The translations under genes were made by a program, and so were the position numbers. From NCBI RefSeq assembly GCF_900635155.1, contig NZ_LR134002.1:1-64000 (forward strand): 64,000 nt of DNA, written 5' to 3'. Below, piece by piece: positions 1 through 9,855 of the stretch. The notes beneath the pieces are model-generated. The model made no database searches. It saw only the letters and a list, made by a program, of their open reading frames with translations, and was not told the origin of the DNA. Within the stretch, counting starts at the first letter, position 1, and each line of letters starts with the position of its first letter. Source of the stretch: Streptococcus sanguinis (GTDB lineage: Bacteria; Bacillota; Bacilli; Lactobacillales; Streptococcaceae).

Positions 1-1353
1 ATGACCAAAGAACAGGACTTTTGGAATCGTATTTTAGAATTGGCTCACGCTCAGCTAAAACAGACAACTTATGATTTCTTTGTTGCTGAAGCCAAGCTTG
101 TCAAAGTTGAAGAAAAACAAGCTGTTATTTTCCTGGATAGTCCAGTAAAACAACTATTTTGGGAGCAAAACTTAGTAGGAGTTATTCTTACTGCAGGATT
201 TGAGATTTTTAATGATCAGATTGCTGGAAAATATATTTTTGAAGAAGCAACTAACACTGAAACTCCGAAATCTGTAGTAACCAGTCCTCAAATCAGCACT
301 GTTCAGCCAAGCTTGCCATCTATTGATACTGGCTTAAAGTCAAAATATACCTTTGATAATTTTGTTCAGGGAGACGGAAATATCTGGGCTAAAGCTGCTG
401 CCTTAGCGGTATCTGAGAATCTGGCCACAACCTATAATCCTCTTTTTATCTACGGAGGACCTGGCCTGGGCAAAACTCATTTATTAAATGCTATTGGCAA
501 TCAAATTTTAGAAAATATTCCAGATGCGCGTGTCAAGTATATACCGGCTGAAACCTTTATTAACGACTTCCTCGAACATTTAAGATTGGGAGAGATGGAT
601 AGCTTTAAAAAAATCTATCGTAGTCTGGATCTTCTGCTAATTGATGACATTCAATCTTTGGGCGGAAAAAAGGTTTCAACTCAGGAAGAATTTTTCAACA
701 CTTTCAATGCTCTTCATGGTGAAAATAAACAGATTGTTTTAACCAGCGACCGCAGTCCTGATCATCTGGACAATTTGGAAGAACGCTTGGTAACACGTTT
801 CAAATGGGGATTAACTCAGAATATTACACCGCCAGATTTTGAAACACGAATTGCAATTCTGCGAAACAAAATTGAAGATTTGGATTATATTTTCCCGAAT
901 GATACCTTAGAATATCTTGCAGGACAGTTCGATTCCAATGTCCGCGACTTGGAAGGTGCTTTGAATGACATCAGTCTCATTGCTAGAGTTCGTCATCTGA
1001 AAGAAATTACTATTGATATCGCTGCGGAAGCTATTCGAGCACGCAAGCAGGATTCAAGCCAGGTAACAGTTATCCCGATTGATAAGATTCAGTCTGAAGT
1101 TGGGAAATTCTATGGTGTTAGTGTCAAAGAGATGAAAGGCAGCCGTCGAGTACAAAATATCGTTTTAGCTAGACAGGTAGCTATGTATCTGACTCGTGAG
1201 CTGACTGATAACAGTCTGCCTAAAATTGGCCGTGAGTTTGGCGGCAAAGATCATACGACTGTTATCCATGCACATGGAAAAATCAAAACTATGATTGAAT
1301 CAGACGACAATTTGCGTTTAGAAATTGAAAGCATCAAGAATAAAATAAAATAG
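1..1353 (+). CDS. dnaA: Chromosomal replication initiator DnaA
   Basis: DnaA is the AAA+ ATPase that binds DnaA boxes at oriC and opens the duplex. The 450-residue length is normal for the family. Residues about 1-80 form the N-terminal interaction domain, followed by a Thr/Ser/Pro-rich linker. The Walker A motif GGPGLGKTH lies near residue 153 and Walker B LLLIDDIQ near 211. The C-terminal DNA-binding helix-turn-helix carries the family signature [11 protein letters not shown]. The first base of the window is the ATG, so any upstream oriC boxes are outside. DnaA boxes follow directly downstream, before dnaN, which is the usual streptococcal arrangement. Confidence 0.98.
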   Translation: MTKEQDFWNRILELAHAQLKQTTYDFFVAEAKLVKVEEKQAVIFLDSPVKQLFWEQNLVGVILTAGFEIFNDQIAGKYIFEEATNTETPKSVVTSPQISTVQPSLPSIDTGLKSKYTFDNFVQGDGNIWAKAAALAVSENLATTYNPLFIYGGPGLGKTHLLNAIGNQILENIPDARVKYIPAETFINDFLEHLRLGEMDSFKKIYRSLDLLLIDDIQSLGGKKVSTQEEFFNTFNALHGENKQIVLTSDRSPDHLDNLEERLVTRFKWGLTQNITPPDFETRIAILRNKIEDLDYIFPNDTLEYLAGQFDSNVRDLEGALNDISLIARVRHLKEITIDIAAEAIRARKQDSSQVTVIPIDKIQSEVGKFYGVSVKEMKGSRRVQNIVLARQVAMYLTRELTDNSLPKIGREFGGKDHTTVIHAHGKIKTMIESDDNLRLEIESIKNKIK

Positions 1354-1511
1354 CGTGTGGAAAACTACAGATTTTTTTCAAAACTTATCCACACTTTGTG
1401 AACAAGTCTCAAAACTTGTTAGAATAAGGACCAAGCTATTTTTCCACAGAATTCACATAAACTACTATTACTATTAATCTTATAATCATAAATAAATAAA
1501 AAGGAGATCCT
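1354..1511. other. dnaA-dnaN spacer with DnaA boxes (part of oriC)
   Basis: This spacer carries a perfect consensus DnaA box TTATCCACA at 1385-1393, a near-consensus TTTTCCACA at 1440-1448, and TGTGGAAAA (the same TTTTCCACA on the other strand) at 1356-1364. The flanks are AT-rich, as expected of an unwinding region. In streptococci DnaA boxes lie on both sides of dnaA, and this is the downstream cluster. A strong AAGGAG ribosome site for dnaN sits at 1501-1506. Confidence 0.85.
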
Positions 1512-2648
1512 ATGATTCATTTTTCTATTAATAAAAATCTCTTCTTACAAGCGTTAAATACTACTAAAAGGGCTATCAGCCATAAAAATGCAATTCCTAT
1601 TCTTTCTACTGTGAAAATTGATGTTACCAAAGAAGGAATCACTTTAATTGGCTCGAATGGCCAAGTGTCGATTGAAAACTTTATTTCTACTCAAAATGAA
1701 AATGCAGGCTTGCTTGTCAACTCAACAGGTTCAATTTTATTAGAAGCGACTTTCTTTATTAATGTTGTTTCCAGCCTGCCAGATATTATTTTGGATTTTA
1801 AAGAAATTGAACAAAAACAAATCGTTTTGACTAGCGGCAAATCAGAGATTACCCTGAAAGGAAAAGACGCTGACCAGTATCCACGAATCCAGGAAATTTC
1901 TGCCAGCAATCCCTTGGTTCTTGAAACAAAAATTCTTAAAGATGTCATTAACGAAACAGCCTTTGCAGCCAGTGTTCAGGAAAGCCGTCCAATTTTAACT
2001 GGTGTTCACTTTGTTTTGACAGATAACCGTTCTTTGAAAACAGTTGCAACAGACTCCCACAGAATGAGTCAAAAGAAAATTACTCTAGAGAAAAACGGAG
2101 ATAATTTTGACGTAGTTATTCCGAGTCGCTCTTTACGGGAATTTACGGCTGTTTTTACCGATGAAATTGAAACGGTAGAGGTTTTCTTTGCTAACAATCA
2201 AATTCTTTTCAGAAGCGAAAATATCAGCTTCTACACCCGTCTATTGGAAGGAAATTATCCAGATACAGATCGTTTGATTCCGACTGAATTTACAAGTGTC
2301 CTTACTTTTAATACATCTGATTTGCGTGCAGCTATGGAACGCGCTCGTCTCTTGTCTAATGCCACACAGAATGGAACAGTTAAACTGGAGATTGCAGGCG
2401 GTATTGTCAGTGCCCATGTAAATTCACCAGAGGTCGGCCGTGTTAACGAAGAAATTGATACAGAAAGTGTAACTGGCGAAGATTTGACCATTAGCTTTAA
2501 TCCAACTTATTTGATTGATGCTCTGAAGGCCATTGACAGTGAAAAAGTAACGATTAGCTTTATCTCATCTGTCCGCCCGTTCACCTTGGTACCGAGTGAA
2601 GACACAGAAAACTTTATTCAGCTGATTACACCTGTCAGAACTAATTAA
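1512..2648 (+). CDS. dnaN: DNA polymerase III beta sliding clamp
   Basis: DnaN is the ring-shaped processivity clamp that tethers DNA polymerase III and many repair partners to DNA. The 378-residue length fits the three repeated clamp domains. Recognisable segments include the N-terminal MIHFSINKNLFLQALN, a central ATDSHRMS motif near residues 179-186, and a C-terminal run ending LITPVRTN that forms part of the partner-binding groove. It is spaced 158 bases from dnaA with a strong AAGGAG site six bases before the ATG. It is probably cotranscribed with dnaA or driven from the spacer. Confidence 0.98.
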   Translation: MIHFSINKNLFLQALNTTKRAISHKNAIPILSTVKIDVTKEGITLIGSNGQVSIENFISTQNENAGLLVNSTGSILLEATFFINVVSSLPDIILDFKEIEQKQIVLTSGKSEITLKGKDADQYPRIQEISASNPLVLETKILKDVINETAFAASVQESRPILTGVHFVLTDNRSLKTVATDSHRMSQKKITLEKNGDNFDVVIPSRSLREFTAVFTDEIETVEVFFANNQILFRSENISFYTRLLEGNYPDTDRLIPTEFTSVLTFNTSDLRAAMERARLLSNATQNGTVKLEIAGGIVSAHVNSPEVGRVNEEIDTESVTGEDLTISFNPTYLIDALKAIDSEKVTISFISSVRPFTLVPSEDTENFIQLITPVRTN

Positions 2649-2774
2649 GATGAAAAGCAGTGGGCCAAGTTACAGATTTTTAATTCTTGGTCCTAAGCTC
2701 TTTTCATTTACAAAGTATGATAGATGCTTAAGTTTTCTTCCTGGACTATGCTAGTTCCTTGAAAGGAGAAAAAA

Positions 2775-2969
2775 ATGTATGAAATTGGTCATTTTGTAGA
2801 AATGAAAAAGCCCCATGCCTGCACCATTAAAGCGACTGGGAAAAAGGCGAATCGCTGGGAAATCACAAGGGTTGGTGCAGATATCAAAATCCGTTGCACC
2901 AATTGTGAACATCTTGTGATGATGAGTCGTCACGATTTTGAAAGAAAAATGAAGAAAATAATTGATTAG
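2775..2969 (+). CDS. DUF951 family small protein
   Basis: This 64-residue protein has the DUF951 pattern: an N-terminal GHFVEMKKPHACT, then a CTNCEH pair of cysteines near residues 42-45 and a basic C-terminus. It is found in many Firmicutes next to dnaN and ychF, and its biochemical role is unknown to me. The short beta-strand layout with paired cysteines suggests a small nucleic-acid or metal-binding fold, but that is inference. The ribosome site GAAAGGAG at 2761-2768 supports the start. Confidence 0.9.
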   Translation: MYEIGHFVEMKKPHACTIKATGKKANRWEITRVGADIKIRCTNCEHLVMMSRHDFERKMKKIID

Positions 2970-3054
2970 ACGAAAACTCATTGTAAATGCTATTGTGGAA
3001 AACTGATTTGCATTGCTGAAGACCAGATTTAGATTTTTTTCTTATTTTTCAATC

Positions 3055-3092
3055 AAAAATGGATAGGACTTTTTAAGTCCTATCCATTTTGC
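3055..3092. terminator. Bidirectional intrinsic terminator
   Basis: A perfect stem of about 16 bp (arms AAAATGGATAGGACTT and its complement) has a short T loop and is flanked by A and T runs. It lies between the convergent DUF951 gene and the lipoprotein gene, so it can end transcription in both directions. Confidence 0.85.
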
Positions 3093-3094
3093 TT

Positions 3095-3586
3095 TTATTT
3101 AAGATCTTCAAATTTACCGTCTTTAACTTCTTTATAACCTGCTTTTTCGAGTAATTTAGCAGTTTCTTTGTAACTGATATAATCTGCTTTTTGATTACCA
3201 GATGTTTGAAGAAGCTGTTTACTTTGTAGTTCTTCAATATCAGCTTTGCTAAAATCGATTGTCAGTTTTTCAGTTAAATAATCATCTTTGTACTCAATTT
3301 TATGAGTTAATCCTTTGATACCCTCAATAGATTTAGCATAGGCTTCTGTCTGCTCTTTAGCAGTGTATTTTGTCAAGCCAACTGGTTTATAGTAGAAGGT
3401 ATTGTTTGTTTCGTTTGTAAGCATCTCATCACCTTTGTATTCAACAGTGATGCGGCTATCTTGCTTAGTATTTTGGTCAATCAGCTGGAAATAAGCTTTT
3501 TTAGGACTGCTGCAGGCAGCTAAAACAAACAAAGCGGAAACCGCAAGGAAAGAAAGAAAAAGTGTTTTGAAAGTATTCTTTTTCAT
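3095..3586 (-). CDS. DUF1307 (YehR-like) lipoprotein
   Basis: This 163-residue secreted lipoprotein has a basic N-terminus, a hydrophobic core and a lipobox LAAC with Cys25 as the lipidation site. The remainder matches the DUF1307/YehR type of small streptococcal and enterobacterial lipoproteins, including the segments ITVEYKGDEM and YKDDYLTEKLTIDF. The function is not established. It probably sits on the outer face of the membrane. It is a single gene transcribed opposite to its neighbours, with its own promoter at about 3618-3623 and a shared terminator downstream. Confidence 0.85.
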   Translation of the reverse strand: MKKNTFKTLFLSFLAVSALFVLAACSSPKKAYFQLIDQNTKQDSRITVEYKGDEMLTNETNNTFYYKPVGLTKYTAKEQTEAYAKSIEGIKGLTHKIEYKDDYLTEKLTIDFSKADIEELQSKQLLQTSGNQKADYISYKETAKLLEKAGYKEVKDGKFEDLK

Positions 3587-3617
3587 TAGGGACTCCTTTA
3601 ATAAGAATATTAGCTAC

Positions 3618-3623
3618 ATTATA
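3618..3623 (-). promoter_or_regulatory. Extended -10 promoter of the lipoprotein gene
   Basis: Read on the minus strand this is TGGTATAATG, an extended -10 (TGnTATAAT), about 30 bases upstream of the lipoprotein start. No clear -35 is seen. Confidence 0.55.
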
Positions 3624-3710
3624 CCATTTTTTTCTTCAATTTATTTTACATTTCTGTAAAGAAAGCTAGAAAAATAACTCAAATCCGCTGTTTAGGATAA
3701 GGATTTATGG

Positions 3711-3716
3711 TATAAT
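3711..3716 (+). promoter_or_regulatory. Extended -10 promoter of ychF
   Basis: TGGTATAAT, a consensus extended -10 element, lies 36 bases before the ychF start. It is divergent from the lipoprotein promoter about 90 bp away. Confidence 0.6.
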
Positions 3717-3751
3717 GGTTTGGATTGAAAAGATGAATGGAGAAGATAAGA

Positions 3752-4867
3752 ATGGCTTTGACAGCAGGAATCGTTGGTTTACCCAATGTTGGTAAGTCAA
3801 CTTTATTTAATGCAATTACAAAAGCAGGTGCAGAAGCAGCTAATTACCCTTTTGCGACAATTGATCCAAATGTCGGTCGGGTAGAAGTTCCGGATGCACG
3901 TTTGGATAAATTAACAGAACTCATCAAACCACAGAAGAAAGTTCCAACAACCTTCGAATTTACTGACATCGCTGGAATTGTGAAAGGCGCTTCAAAAGGA
4001 GAAGGGCTAGGGAATAAATTTTTGGCCAATATCCGTGAAGTAGATGCTATCGTCCACGTAGTACGTGCCTTTGATGATGAAAATGTCATGCGGGAACAGG
4101 GCCGTGAGTCTGAATTTGTGGATCCAATGGCTGATATTGAGACCATTAATCTAGAATTGATTTTAGCAGACTTAGAAAGTATTAACAAACGTTATGCGCG
4201 TGTAGAGAAGATGGCTCGTACCCAAAAAGATAAGGATTCAGTGACAGAATTTAATGTTTTACAGAAAATTAAGCCTGTCCTGGAAGATGGTCTGTCAGCT
4301 CGCACAATTGAATTCACAGAAGAAGAGCAGAAAATTGTCAAAGGACTCTTTCTCTTAACGACTAAGCCGGTTCTCTATGTGGCCAATGTCAGTGAAGATG
4401 AGGTGGCTGATCCAGATAATATTGACTATGTGAAGCAGATTCGTGAATTTGCAGCTACAGAAAATGCTGAAGTTGTTGTCATTTCAGCGCGTGCAGAGGA
4501 AGAGATTTCTGAATTGGATGATGAAGATAAGTCAGAATTTCTAGAAGCTATCGGCTTGACAGAATCAGGTGTGGATAAACTGACCAGAGCAGCTTATCAT
4601 CTGTTGGGACTTGGAACCTACTTTACAGCTGGTGAAAAGGAAGTGCGTGCTTGGACCTTTAAGCGTGGAATGAAAGCTCCGCAAGCAGCTGGCATTATTC
4701 ACTCAGACTTTGAAAAAGGCTTTATTCGAGCAGTCACCATGTCTTATGATGACTTAGTGCACTATGGCAGCGAAAAAGCAGTTAAAGAAGCTGGACGTTT
4801 GCGCGAAGAAGGAAAAGAATATATCGTTCAAGATGGCGATATCATGGAATTTAGATTTAATGTGTAA
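3752..4867 (+). CDS. ychF: Ribosome-associated ATPase/GTPase YchF
   Basis: YchF (OLA1 type) is an Obg-family P-loop NTPase that prefers ATP and associates with ribosomes. Residues 3-15 hold TAGIVGLPNVGKST (G1), followed by the switch region and DIAGIVKGASKGEG (G3). A coiled-coil insert spans about 130-200 and a TGS domain is C-terminal (AWTFKRGMKAPQAAGIIHSDFE). An in-frame ATG lies 15 bases upstream, but the ribosome site GGAGAAG at 3739-3745 spaces correctly to the ATG at 3752. This gives 371 residues beginning MALTAGIVG, the family norm. Confidence 0.96.
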   Translation: MALTAGIVGLPNVGKSTLFNAITKAGAEAANYPFATIDPNVGRVEVPDARLDKLTELIKPQKKVPTTFEFTDIAGIVKGASKGEGLGNKFLANIREVDAIVHVVRAFDDENVMREQGRESEFVDPMADIETINLELILADLESINKRYARVEKMARTQKDKDSVTEFNVLQKIKPVLEDGLSARTIEFTEEEQKIVKGLFLLTTKPVLYVANVSEDEVADPDNIDYVKQIREFAATENAEVVVISARAEEEISELDDEDKSEFLEAIGLTESGVDKLTRAAYHLLGLGTYFTAGEKEVRAWTFKRGMKAPQAAGIIHSDFEKGFIRAVTMSYDDLVHYGSEKAVKEAGRLREEGKEYIVQDGDIMEFRFNV

Positions 4868-4893
4868 AGTATTTGTAAAGTTTAAAAATTCTA

Positions 4894-4920
4894 GGTTGGA
4901 AAATTTTTTCCAGCCCTTTT
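4894..4920 (+). terminator. Terminator-like hairpin after ychF
   Basis: GGTTGGAAAA pairs with TTTTCCAGCC around a short T loop, followed by CTTTT. It lies between ychF and pth and may cause partial termination. Confidence 0.6.
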
Positions 4921-4940
4921 GGCATTTATAAAGGAGAAAA

Positions 4941-5510
4941 ATGGTAAAGTTAATAGTCGGTCTGGGAAATCCAGGAGAAAAATATATTGAAACCAAACAT
5001 AATGTTGGGTTTATGCTAATTGACAAGATCTGTAAAGATCTTGATTTAAAATTTACAGCTGATAAAATCTTTCAAGCAGATATTGCCTCTACTTTTCTAA
5101 ATGGTGAAAAAGTCTATTTTGTAAAACCAACTACATTTATGAATGAGAGCGGAAAGGCCGTTCAAGCTTTACTGGCATACTATGGTTTAGATATAGAGGA
5201 TTTATTGGTCATCTATGATGATTTGGATATGGAAGTTGGTAAGATTCGTTTGCGCAGCAAGGGTTCAGCTGGCGGCCATAACGGCATTAAATCTATTATC
5301 AAACACATTGGAAGTCAAGAGTTTAAACGGATAAAGATAGGTATTGGCCGTCCAAAAGAAGGCATGACAGTGGTCCACCACGTTCTAGGAAAATTTGATA
5401 AAGATGATTATATAATGATTCTGAATACTCTTGATAAGGTTGACAATGCTGTAAATTATTATTTACAGTCAGGCAATTTTGAACAAGCAATGCAGAAGTA
5501 TAATGGATAA
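4941..5510 (+). CDS. pth: Peptidyl-tRNA hydrolase
   Basis: Pth recycles peptidyl-tRNA released from stalled ribosomes by cleaving the ester bond. The 189 residues fit the family. The N-terminal [10 protein letters not shown] contains the conserved Asn, and the catalytic His follows in TKHNVGF (about residue 20). Further motifs are FMNESG near 67 and GGHNGIKSI near 111. It is directly followed by mfd, whose start overlaps the last codons, the standard pth-mfd pair of Gram-positives. Confidence 0.97.
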   Translation: MVKLIVGLGNPGEKYIETKHNVGFMLIDKICKDLDLKFTADKIFQADIASTFLNGEKVYFVKPTTFMNESGKAVQALLAYYGLDIEDLLVIYDDLDMEVGKIRLRSKGSAGGHNGIKSIIKHIGSQEFKRIKIGIGRPKEGMTVVHHVLGKFDKDDYIMILNTLDKVDNAVNYYLQSGNFEQAMQKYNG

Positions 5511-8500
5511 TAAAATGAACTTGATTGATTTATTTTGTCAAAACCAGCAAATTTCAGATTGGAAGAAAAATCTCCATAAAAGCAGCAGACAGTTGATAAT
5601 GGGATTGTCTGCATCAACAAAAGCGATTACTATAGCGGCTGGATTAGAAGAAGCTGATAAAATCCTTGTGCTGACTTCTAGTCAAAATGAAGCAGATCGT
5701 TTGGCTAGTGATTTGATTTCTTTGCTGGGAGAAGACAAGGTCTATATGTTCTTAGCAGATGATACTCCTATAGCAGAATTTGTTTTTGCATCACAGGAAA
5801 AAATATTTTCGAGATTAGATGCTCTAAACTTTTTAATAGACCATCAAAAGTCTGGAATTTTAGTTACTAATGTCGCAGCTAGCAAATTACTCTTGCCTGA
5901 TCCCATTGATTTTAAAACAAGCAACATAAATTTGAAAGTTGGACAAGAATATGATCTAAATAATCTTGTAAAGATATTGTCAAGATCAGGATACAAGAAG
6001 GTATCCCAAGTTTTAAGTCAGGGAGAATATAGTCTAAGAGGAGATATCTTAGACATTTTTGAGCGCTCAGCAGACTCTCCCTATCGACTGGAGTTTTTTG
6101 GCGATGAAATTGATGGTATTCGGATTTTCAATCCAGAAAATCAAACTTCAATTGAGAATATAGAAAGTATTTTGATTAAACCTGCTTCTGATATCCTGCT
6201 TTCTGAGAAAGATTATGCTCGAGGACGAGAAAATCTGGAAACTATTTTAGAAAAAGCTGTTGACCCTGCTTTAAAATCTTACTTAGAAGAGTTACTAATC
6301 AGTGCCAAAGAGGAGTTCTATCATGCAGATATTCGTAAATTCCTTTCTTATTTTTATCAGAAAGAATGGACTATTTTAGACTACTTGCCTGTTCATAGTC
6401 CTGTGTTTTTTGATGATTTTCAAAAAATTGTGGATCGACATGCTCAATTTGAACTGGAAACAGCTAGTTTGTTGACAGATGATTTACAAAGTTGTAAAGC
6501 TTTATCAAGTCAAAAATATTTTGCAGATAAATACCAAGATTATCGTCAATATAAACCAGCAACCTTCTTTTCAAGCTTTCAAAAAGGTTTGGGAAATCTG
6601 AAATTTGATGCTTTGTATCAATTCAATCAGTACCCAATGCAAGAATTTTTCAGTCAGTTTCCTTTGCTCAAGGAAGAAATTAATCGTTATAAAAAATCTG
6701 GCTATACAATAATTTTACAAGCGAATTCTTCTGCAGGTTTACAAAGTTTACATAAAAATTTACAGGAATATGATATTCATTTAGACTATATAAAAGAGGC
6801 TGAGATTCACAAAAATGCAGTTCAGCTTATAGAAGGAAATCTTGTTCAAGGCTTTAATTTCGTAGATGAGAAAATTGTTCTTATTACAGAGTACGAAATT
6901 ATTCACAAGAAAATAAAACGAAAAATTCGGCGTCAGAATATCTCCAATGCTGAACGACTGAAAGATTATAATGAGCTAGAAAAAGGGGATTATGTTGTCC
7001 ATAATATTCATGGGATAGGACGTTATCTGGGGATAGAAACGATTGAAATCTCTGGTGTCCACCGTGATTATCTAACGATTCAATATCAAAATTCTGATCG
7101 TATTTCGATTCCAGTTGACCAGATTGATCTCCTATCAAAATATGTTGCCAGCGATGGAAAAATACCTAAGGTAAATAAGCTAAATGACGGTCGTTTCCAG
7201 AAGAGTAAGCAAAAAGTTCAGCATCAGGTTCAGGATATTGCGGATGATTTGATTAAACTATATGCTGAACGCAGCCAGCTAAAAGGTTTTGCTTTCTCAG
7301 CGGATGATTCCAATCAAGAGGAATTTGATAATGATTTTCCTTATGTTGAAACAGAGGACCAACTAAGAAGTATTCAGGAAGTGAAGAAGGATATGGAAAG
7401 CAGTCGTCCGATGGACCGTCTCTTAGTTGGTGATGTAGGCTTTGGGAAAACAGAAGTAGCTATGCGGGCTGCTTTTAAGGCTGTCAATAATCATAAACAA
7501 GTAGCTGTATTAGTGCCAACAACGGTTTTAGCCCAGCAACACTATACTAACTTTAAAGAACGCTTTAATGATTTTGCGGTCAATGTCGAGGTACTCAGCC
7601 GTTTCAGGAGTAAGGCAGAACAAAAACAGACTTTGGATAAGCTGCAGAAGGGACAGGTTGACATTATCATTGGGACCCACCGACTCTTATCCAAAGATGT
7701 AGAATTTGCGGATTTAGGTTTAATCATCATTGATGAAGAGCAGCGTTTTGGAGTTAAACATAAAGAAACATTAAAGGAATTGAAAAAGAAAGTTGATGTC
7801 CTAACCTTGACAGCAACTCCTATTCCTCGAACTCTTCATATGTCTATGCTGGGGATTCGTGATTTGTCAGTCATTGAGACCCCACCAACTAATCGCTATC
7901 CTGTTCAGACCTATGTTTTAGAAAGCAATCCTACAGTGATTCGAGAAGCTGTCTTACGTGAAATAGACCGAGGTGGACAGGTTTACTACCTTTACAATAA
8001 GGTTGACACAATCGAACAGAAAGTTTCAGAATTAAGAGAGTTAATCCCAGAAGCTTCTATAGGCTATGTTCATGGCCAAATGAGTGAAATTCGTTTAGAA
8101 AACACTTTACTGGATTTCATCAATGGAGAATACGATATTTTGGTGACCACTACCATTATTGAAACTGGGGTTGATATCCCAAATGCCAATACTTTGTTTG
8201 TAGAAAATGCTGACCACATGGGGATGTCAACCTTGTATCAACTTCGTGGCCGAGTTGGCCGCAGCAATCGGATTGCTTACGCTTATCTGATGTACAGACC
8301 AGATAAAATCTTAACAGAAGTTTCTGAAAAGCGTCTGGAGGCTATTAAAGGATTTACAGAGTTAGGTTCTGGATTTAAGATTGCCATGCGAGATTTATCT
8401 ATTCGGGGTGCTGGAAATATCCTAGGAAGCATGCAATCTGGCTTTATTGATTCTGTTGGTTTTGAGATGTATTCACAGCTTCTAGAAGAAGCCATTGCTA

Positions 8501-9006
8501 AAAAGCAGGGTAGAGAAAACAAACGTCAAAAAAGCAATGCAGAACTTAATCTGCAGATTGATGCCTATCTGCCTAGTGACTATATTTCTGATGAAAGACA
8601 GAAGATTGAAATTTACAAGAGAATTCGTGAGATTGACAGCCGTGTAAACTATGAAAATTTACAGGATGAATTGATTGATCGTTTTGGGGAGTATCCTGAT
8701 GTTGTAGCCTATCTGTTGGAGATTGGACTTGCTAAGTCTTATTTAGATCAGGCTTTTGTAAAGTCAGTGGAACGCCAGCAGAATGCAGTAATTATTCATT
8801 TTGAGAAAATTTCGCAGCAGCTTTATCTGACGCAGGACTATTTTGAAGCACTTTCGATGACGAATTTAAAGGCTCGAATTGGTGAAAAAAATGGCTTGAT
8901 TGAAGTAATCTTTGATGTGAGGAACAAAAAAGATTATGAGATTTTAGAAGGTCTGGTTAATTTTGGAGAAAAGATGCTAGAAATTAAACAGCGTAAGGCA
9001 GAATAA
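5503..9006 (+). CDS. mfd: Transcription-repair coupling factor Mfd
   Basis: Mfd removes RNA polymerase stalled at lesions and recruits UvrA. The 1167 residues comprise the UvrB-like N-terminal modules, a CarD-like RNAP-interaction domain near 490-560 ([17 protein letters not shown]), the RecG-like translocase with Walker [10 protein letters not shown] near residue 647 and [12 protein letters not shown], helicase motif VI (QLRGRVGRS), and a C-terminal TRCF domain. A longer in-frame start exists at 5479 inside pth, but the ATG at 5503 gives the expected [11 protein letters not shown] start and usual length, overlapping pth by 8 bases. Confidence 0.96.
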   Translation: MDNKMNLIDLFCQNQQISDWKKNLHKSSRQLIMGLSASTKAITIAAGLEEADKILVLTSSQNEADRLASDLISLLGEDKVYMFLADDTPIAEFVFASQEKIFSRLDALNFLIDHQKSGILVTNVAASKLLLPDPIDFKTSNINLKVGQEYDLNNLVKILSRSGYKKVSQVLSQGEYSLRGDILDIFERSADSPYRLEFFGDEIDGIRIFNPENQTSIENIESILIKPASDILLSEKDYARGRENLETILEKAVDPALKSYLEELLISAKEEFYHADIRKFLSYFYQKEWTILDYLPVHSPVFFDDFQKIVDRHAQFELETASLLTDDLQSCKALSSQKYFADKYQDYRQYKPATFFSSFQKGLGNLKFDALYQFNQYPMQEFFSQFPLLKEEINRYKKSGYTIILQANSSAGLQSLHKNLQEYDIHLDYIKEAEIHKNAVQLIEGNLVQGFNFVDEKIVLITEYEIIHKKIKRKIRRQNISNAERLKDYNELEKGDYVVHNIHGIGRYLGIETIEISGVHRDYLTIQYQNSDRISIPVDQIDLLSKYVASDGKIPKVNKLNDGRFQKSKQKVQHQVQDIADDLIKLYAERSQLKGFAFSADDSNQEEFDNDFPYVETEDQLRSIQEVKKDMESSRPMDRLLVGDVGFGKTEVAMRAAFKAVNNHKQVAVLVPTTVLAQQHYTNFKERFNDFAVNVEVLSRFRSKAEQKQTLDKLQKGQVDIIIGTHRLLSKDVEFADLGLIIIDEEQRFGVKHKETLKELKKKVDVLTLTATPIPRTLHMSMLGIRDLSVIETPPTNRYPVQTYVLESNPTVIREAVLREIDRGGQVYYLYNKVDTIEQKVSELRELIPEASIGYVHGQMSEIRLENTLLDFINGEYDILVTTTIIETGVDIPNANTLFVENADHMGMSTLYQLRGRVGRSNRIAYAYLMYRPDKILTEVSEKRLEAIKGFTELGSGFKIAMRDLSIRGAGNILGSMQSGFIDSVGFEMYSQLLEEAIAKKQGRENKRQKSNAELNLQIDAYLPSDYISDERQKIEIYKRIREIDSRVNYENLQDELIDRFGEYPDVVAYLLEIGLAKSYLDQAFVKSVERQQNAVIIHFEKISQQLYLTQDYFEALSMTNLKARIGEKNGLIEVIFDVRNKKDYEILEGLVNFGEKMLEIKQRKAE

Positions 9007-9061
9007 AGGTTACAATTCAGTGAAGTTTGGCTTTTTAAGCTCTATTTTTCTCAAAAAATGG

Positions 9062-9067
9062 TAGAAT
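9062..9067 (+). promoter_or_regulatory. Extended -10 before rqcP
   Basis: TGGTAGAAT, an extended -10 element, lies 35 bases upstream of the S4-domain gene and suggests a separate promoter after mfd. No good -35 is visible. Confidence 0.45.
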
Positions 9068-9096
9068 AATAAATTAAGAGAAAATGAGGTAATAGG

Positions 9097-9363
9097 ATGA
9101 GATTAGATAAATATTTGAAAGTGTCACGGATTATCAAGCGACGTCCAGTGGCTAAAGAAGTAGCTGACAAGGGTCGGATAAAGGTGAATGGTATCTTGGC
9201 CAAGAGCTCAACAGATTTGAAAGTGGATGACTTGGTTGAAGTACGCTTTGGTAATAAACTCTTGACTGTAAAGGTTCTGGAGATGAAAGACAGTACTAAA
9301 AAAGAAGATGCAGCTAAAATGTACGAAATAGTCAGTGAAACAAGGATAGAAGAAGATGCCTAA
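9097..9363 (+). CDS. rqcP: S4-domain RNA-binding protein RqcP
   Basis: This 88-residue protein is almost entirely an S4 RNA-binding fold: [20 protein letters not shown], then [16 protein letters not shown] and a beta-rich end. In Bacillus the orthologue RqcP (YabO) works with RqcH in ribosome-associated quality control, stabilising the peptidyl-tRNA on obstructed 50S subunits. Placement beside pth and mfd fits a role in rescue of stalled expression. It overlaps the next gene (divIC) by 8 bases, so they are translationally coupled. Confidence 0.9.
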   Translation: MRLDKYLKVSRIIKRRPVAKEVADKGRIKVNGILAKSSTDLKVDDLVEVRFGNKLLTVKVLEMKDSTKKEDAAKMYEIVSETRIEEDA

Positions 9364-9724
9364 AAATATCGTCCAACTCAATAATCGTTTTATTCAAGAT
9401 GAAAATCAACGCCGCAGATATGTAGATCAGGAACGGCGGAAACGCAACCGTTTTATGGGCTGGGTTCTGATTTTGGTGATTCTCTTATTTATTCTACCTA
9501 CCTATAATTTGTACCAGAGTTATCAAACCTTGCTGCAGCGTCGTGAACAATATTCTAAACTCCAGGAGAAATATCAGACGCTCAGCGAAGAAAAGGTCTA
9601 TCAATCTGATATAGCAGCCAAATTAAAAGATGATAGCTATGCGGCTAAGTATGCACGCGCTAAATACTCTTTTTCAAAAGAGGGTGAGTACATTTATACT
9701 ATCCCAGATTTATTGCCACAGTAG
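9356..9724 (+). CDS. divIC: Septum formation initiator DivIC/FtsB
   Basis: This 122-residue bitopic membrane protein is a division protein of the DivIC/FtsB family that pairs with FtsL and DivIB (FtsQ) at the septum. It has a basic cytoplasmic N-terminus (about 1-35, rich in Arg), one transmembrane helix near 36-54 ([13 protein letters not shown]), a short coiled coil with heptad-like Leu/Tyr spacing and an extracellular C-terminal segment. The gene overlaps rqcP and is followed after 2 bases by a 42-codon ORF. Confidence 0.88.
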   Translation: MPKNIVQLNNRFIQDENQRRRYVDQERRKRNRFMGWVLILVILLFILPTYNLYQSYQTLLQRREQYSKLQEKYQTLSEEKVYQSDIAAKLKDDSYAAKYARAKYSFSKEGEYIYTIPDLLPQ

Positions 9725-9726
9725 TT

Positions 9727-9855
9727 ATGGAAGATTTATTAAAAACAATTGAGCAGTTCTTGGCCTTTTCAGATGAGAAATTGGAAGAACTGTCTGAAAA
9801 AAATCAAACTTTGAAACTTCAAGAAAATCAAGAGGAAAGGGGAAAACATGCGTAA
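9727..9855 (+). CDS. Small conserved acidic protein of 42 residues
   Basis: An ORF of 42 codons starts MEDLLKTIEQFLAFSDEKLE and ends RGKHA, starting 2 bases after the divIC stop and overlapping the next gene by 8 bases. It is amphipathic, rich in Glu, Lys and Leu, and probably one helix. I recall a similar tiny ORF in the same place in S. pneumoniae, which supports it being real. No function is known. Tight packing between divIC and the hydrolase gene argues for translational coupling. Confidence 0.65.
   Translation: MEDLLKTIEQFLAFSDEKLEELSEKNQTLKLQENQEERGKHA

Noticed and set aside
2662..2693. GGGCCAAG/CTTGGTCC hairpin after dnaN
   Set aside because: The loop is long and no clear T run follows, so it is too weak to call a terminator.
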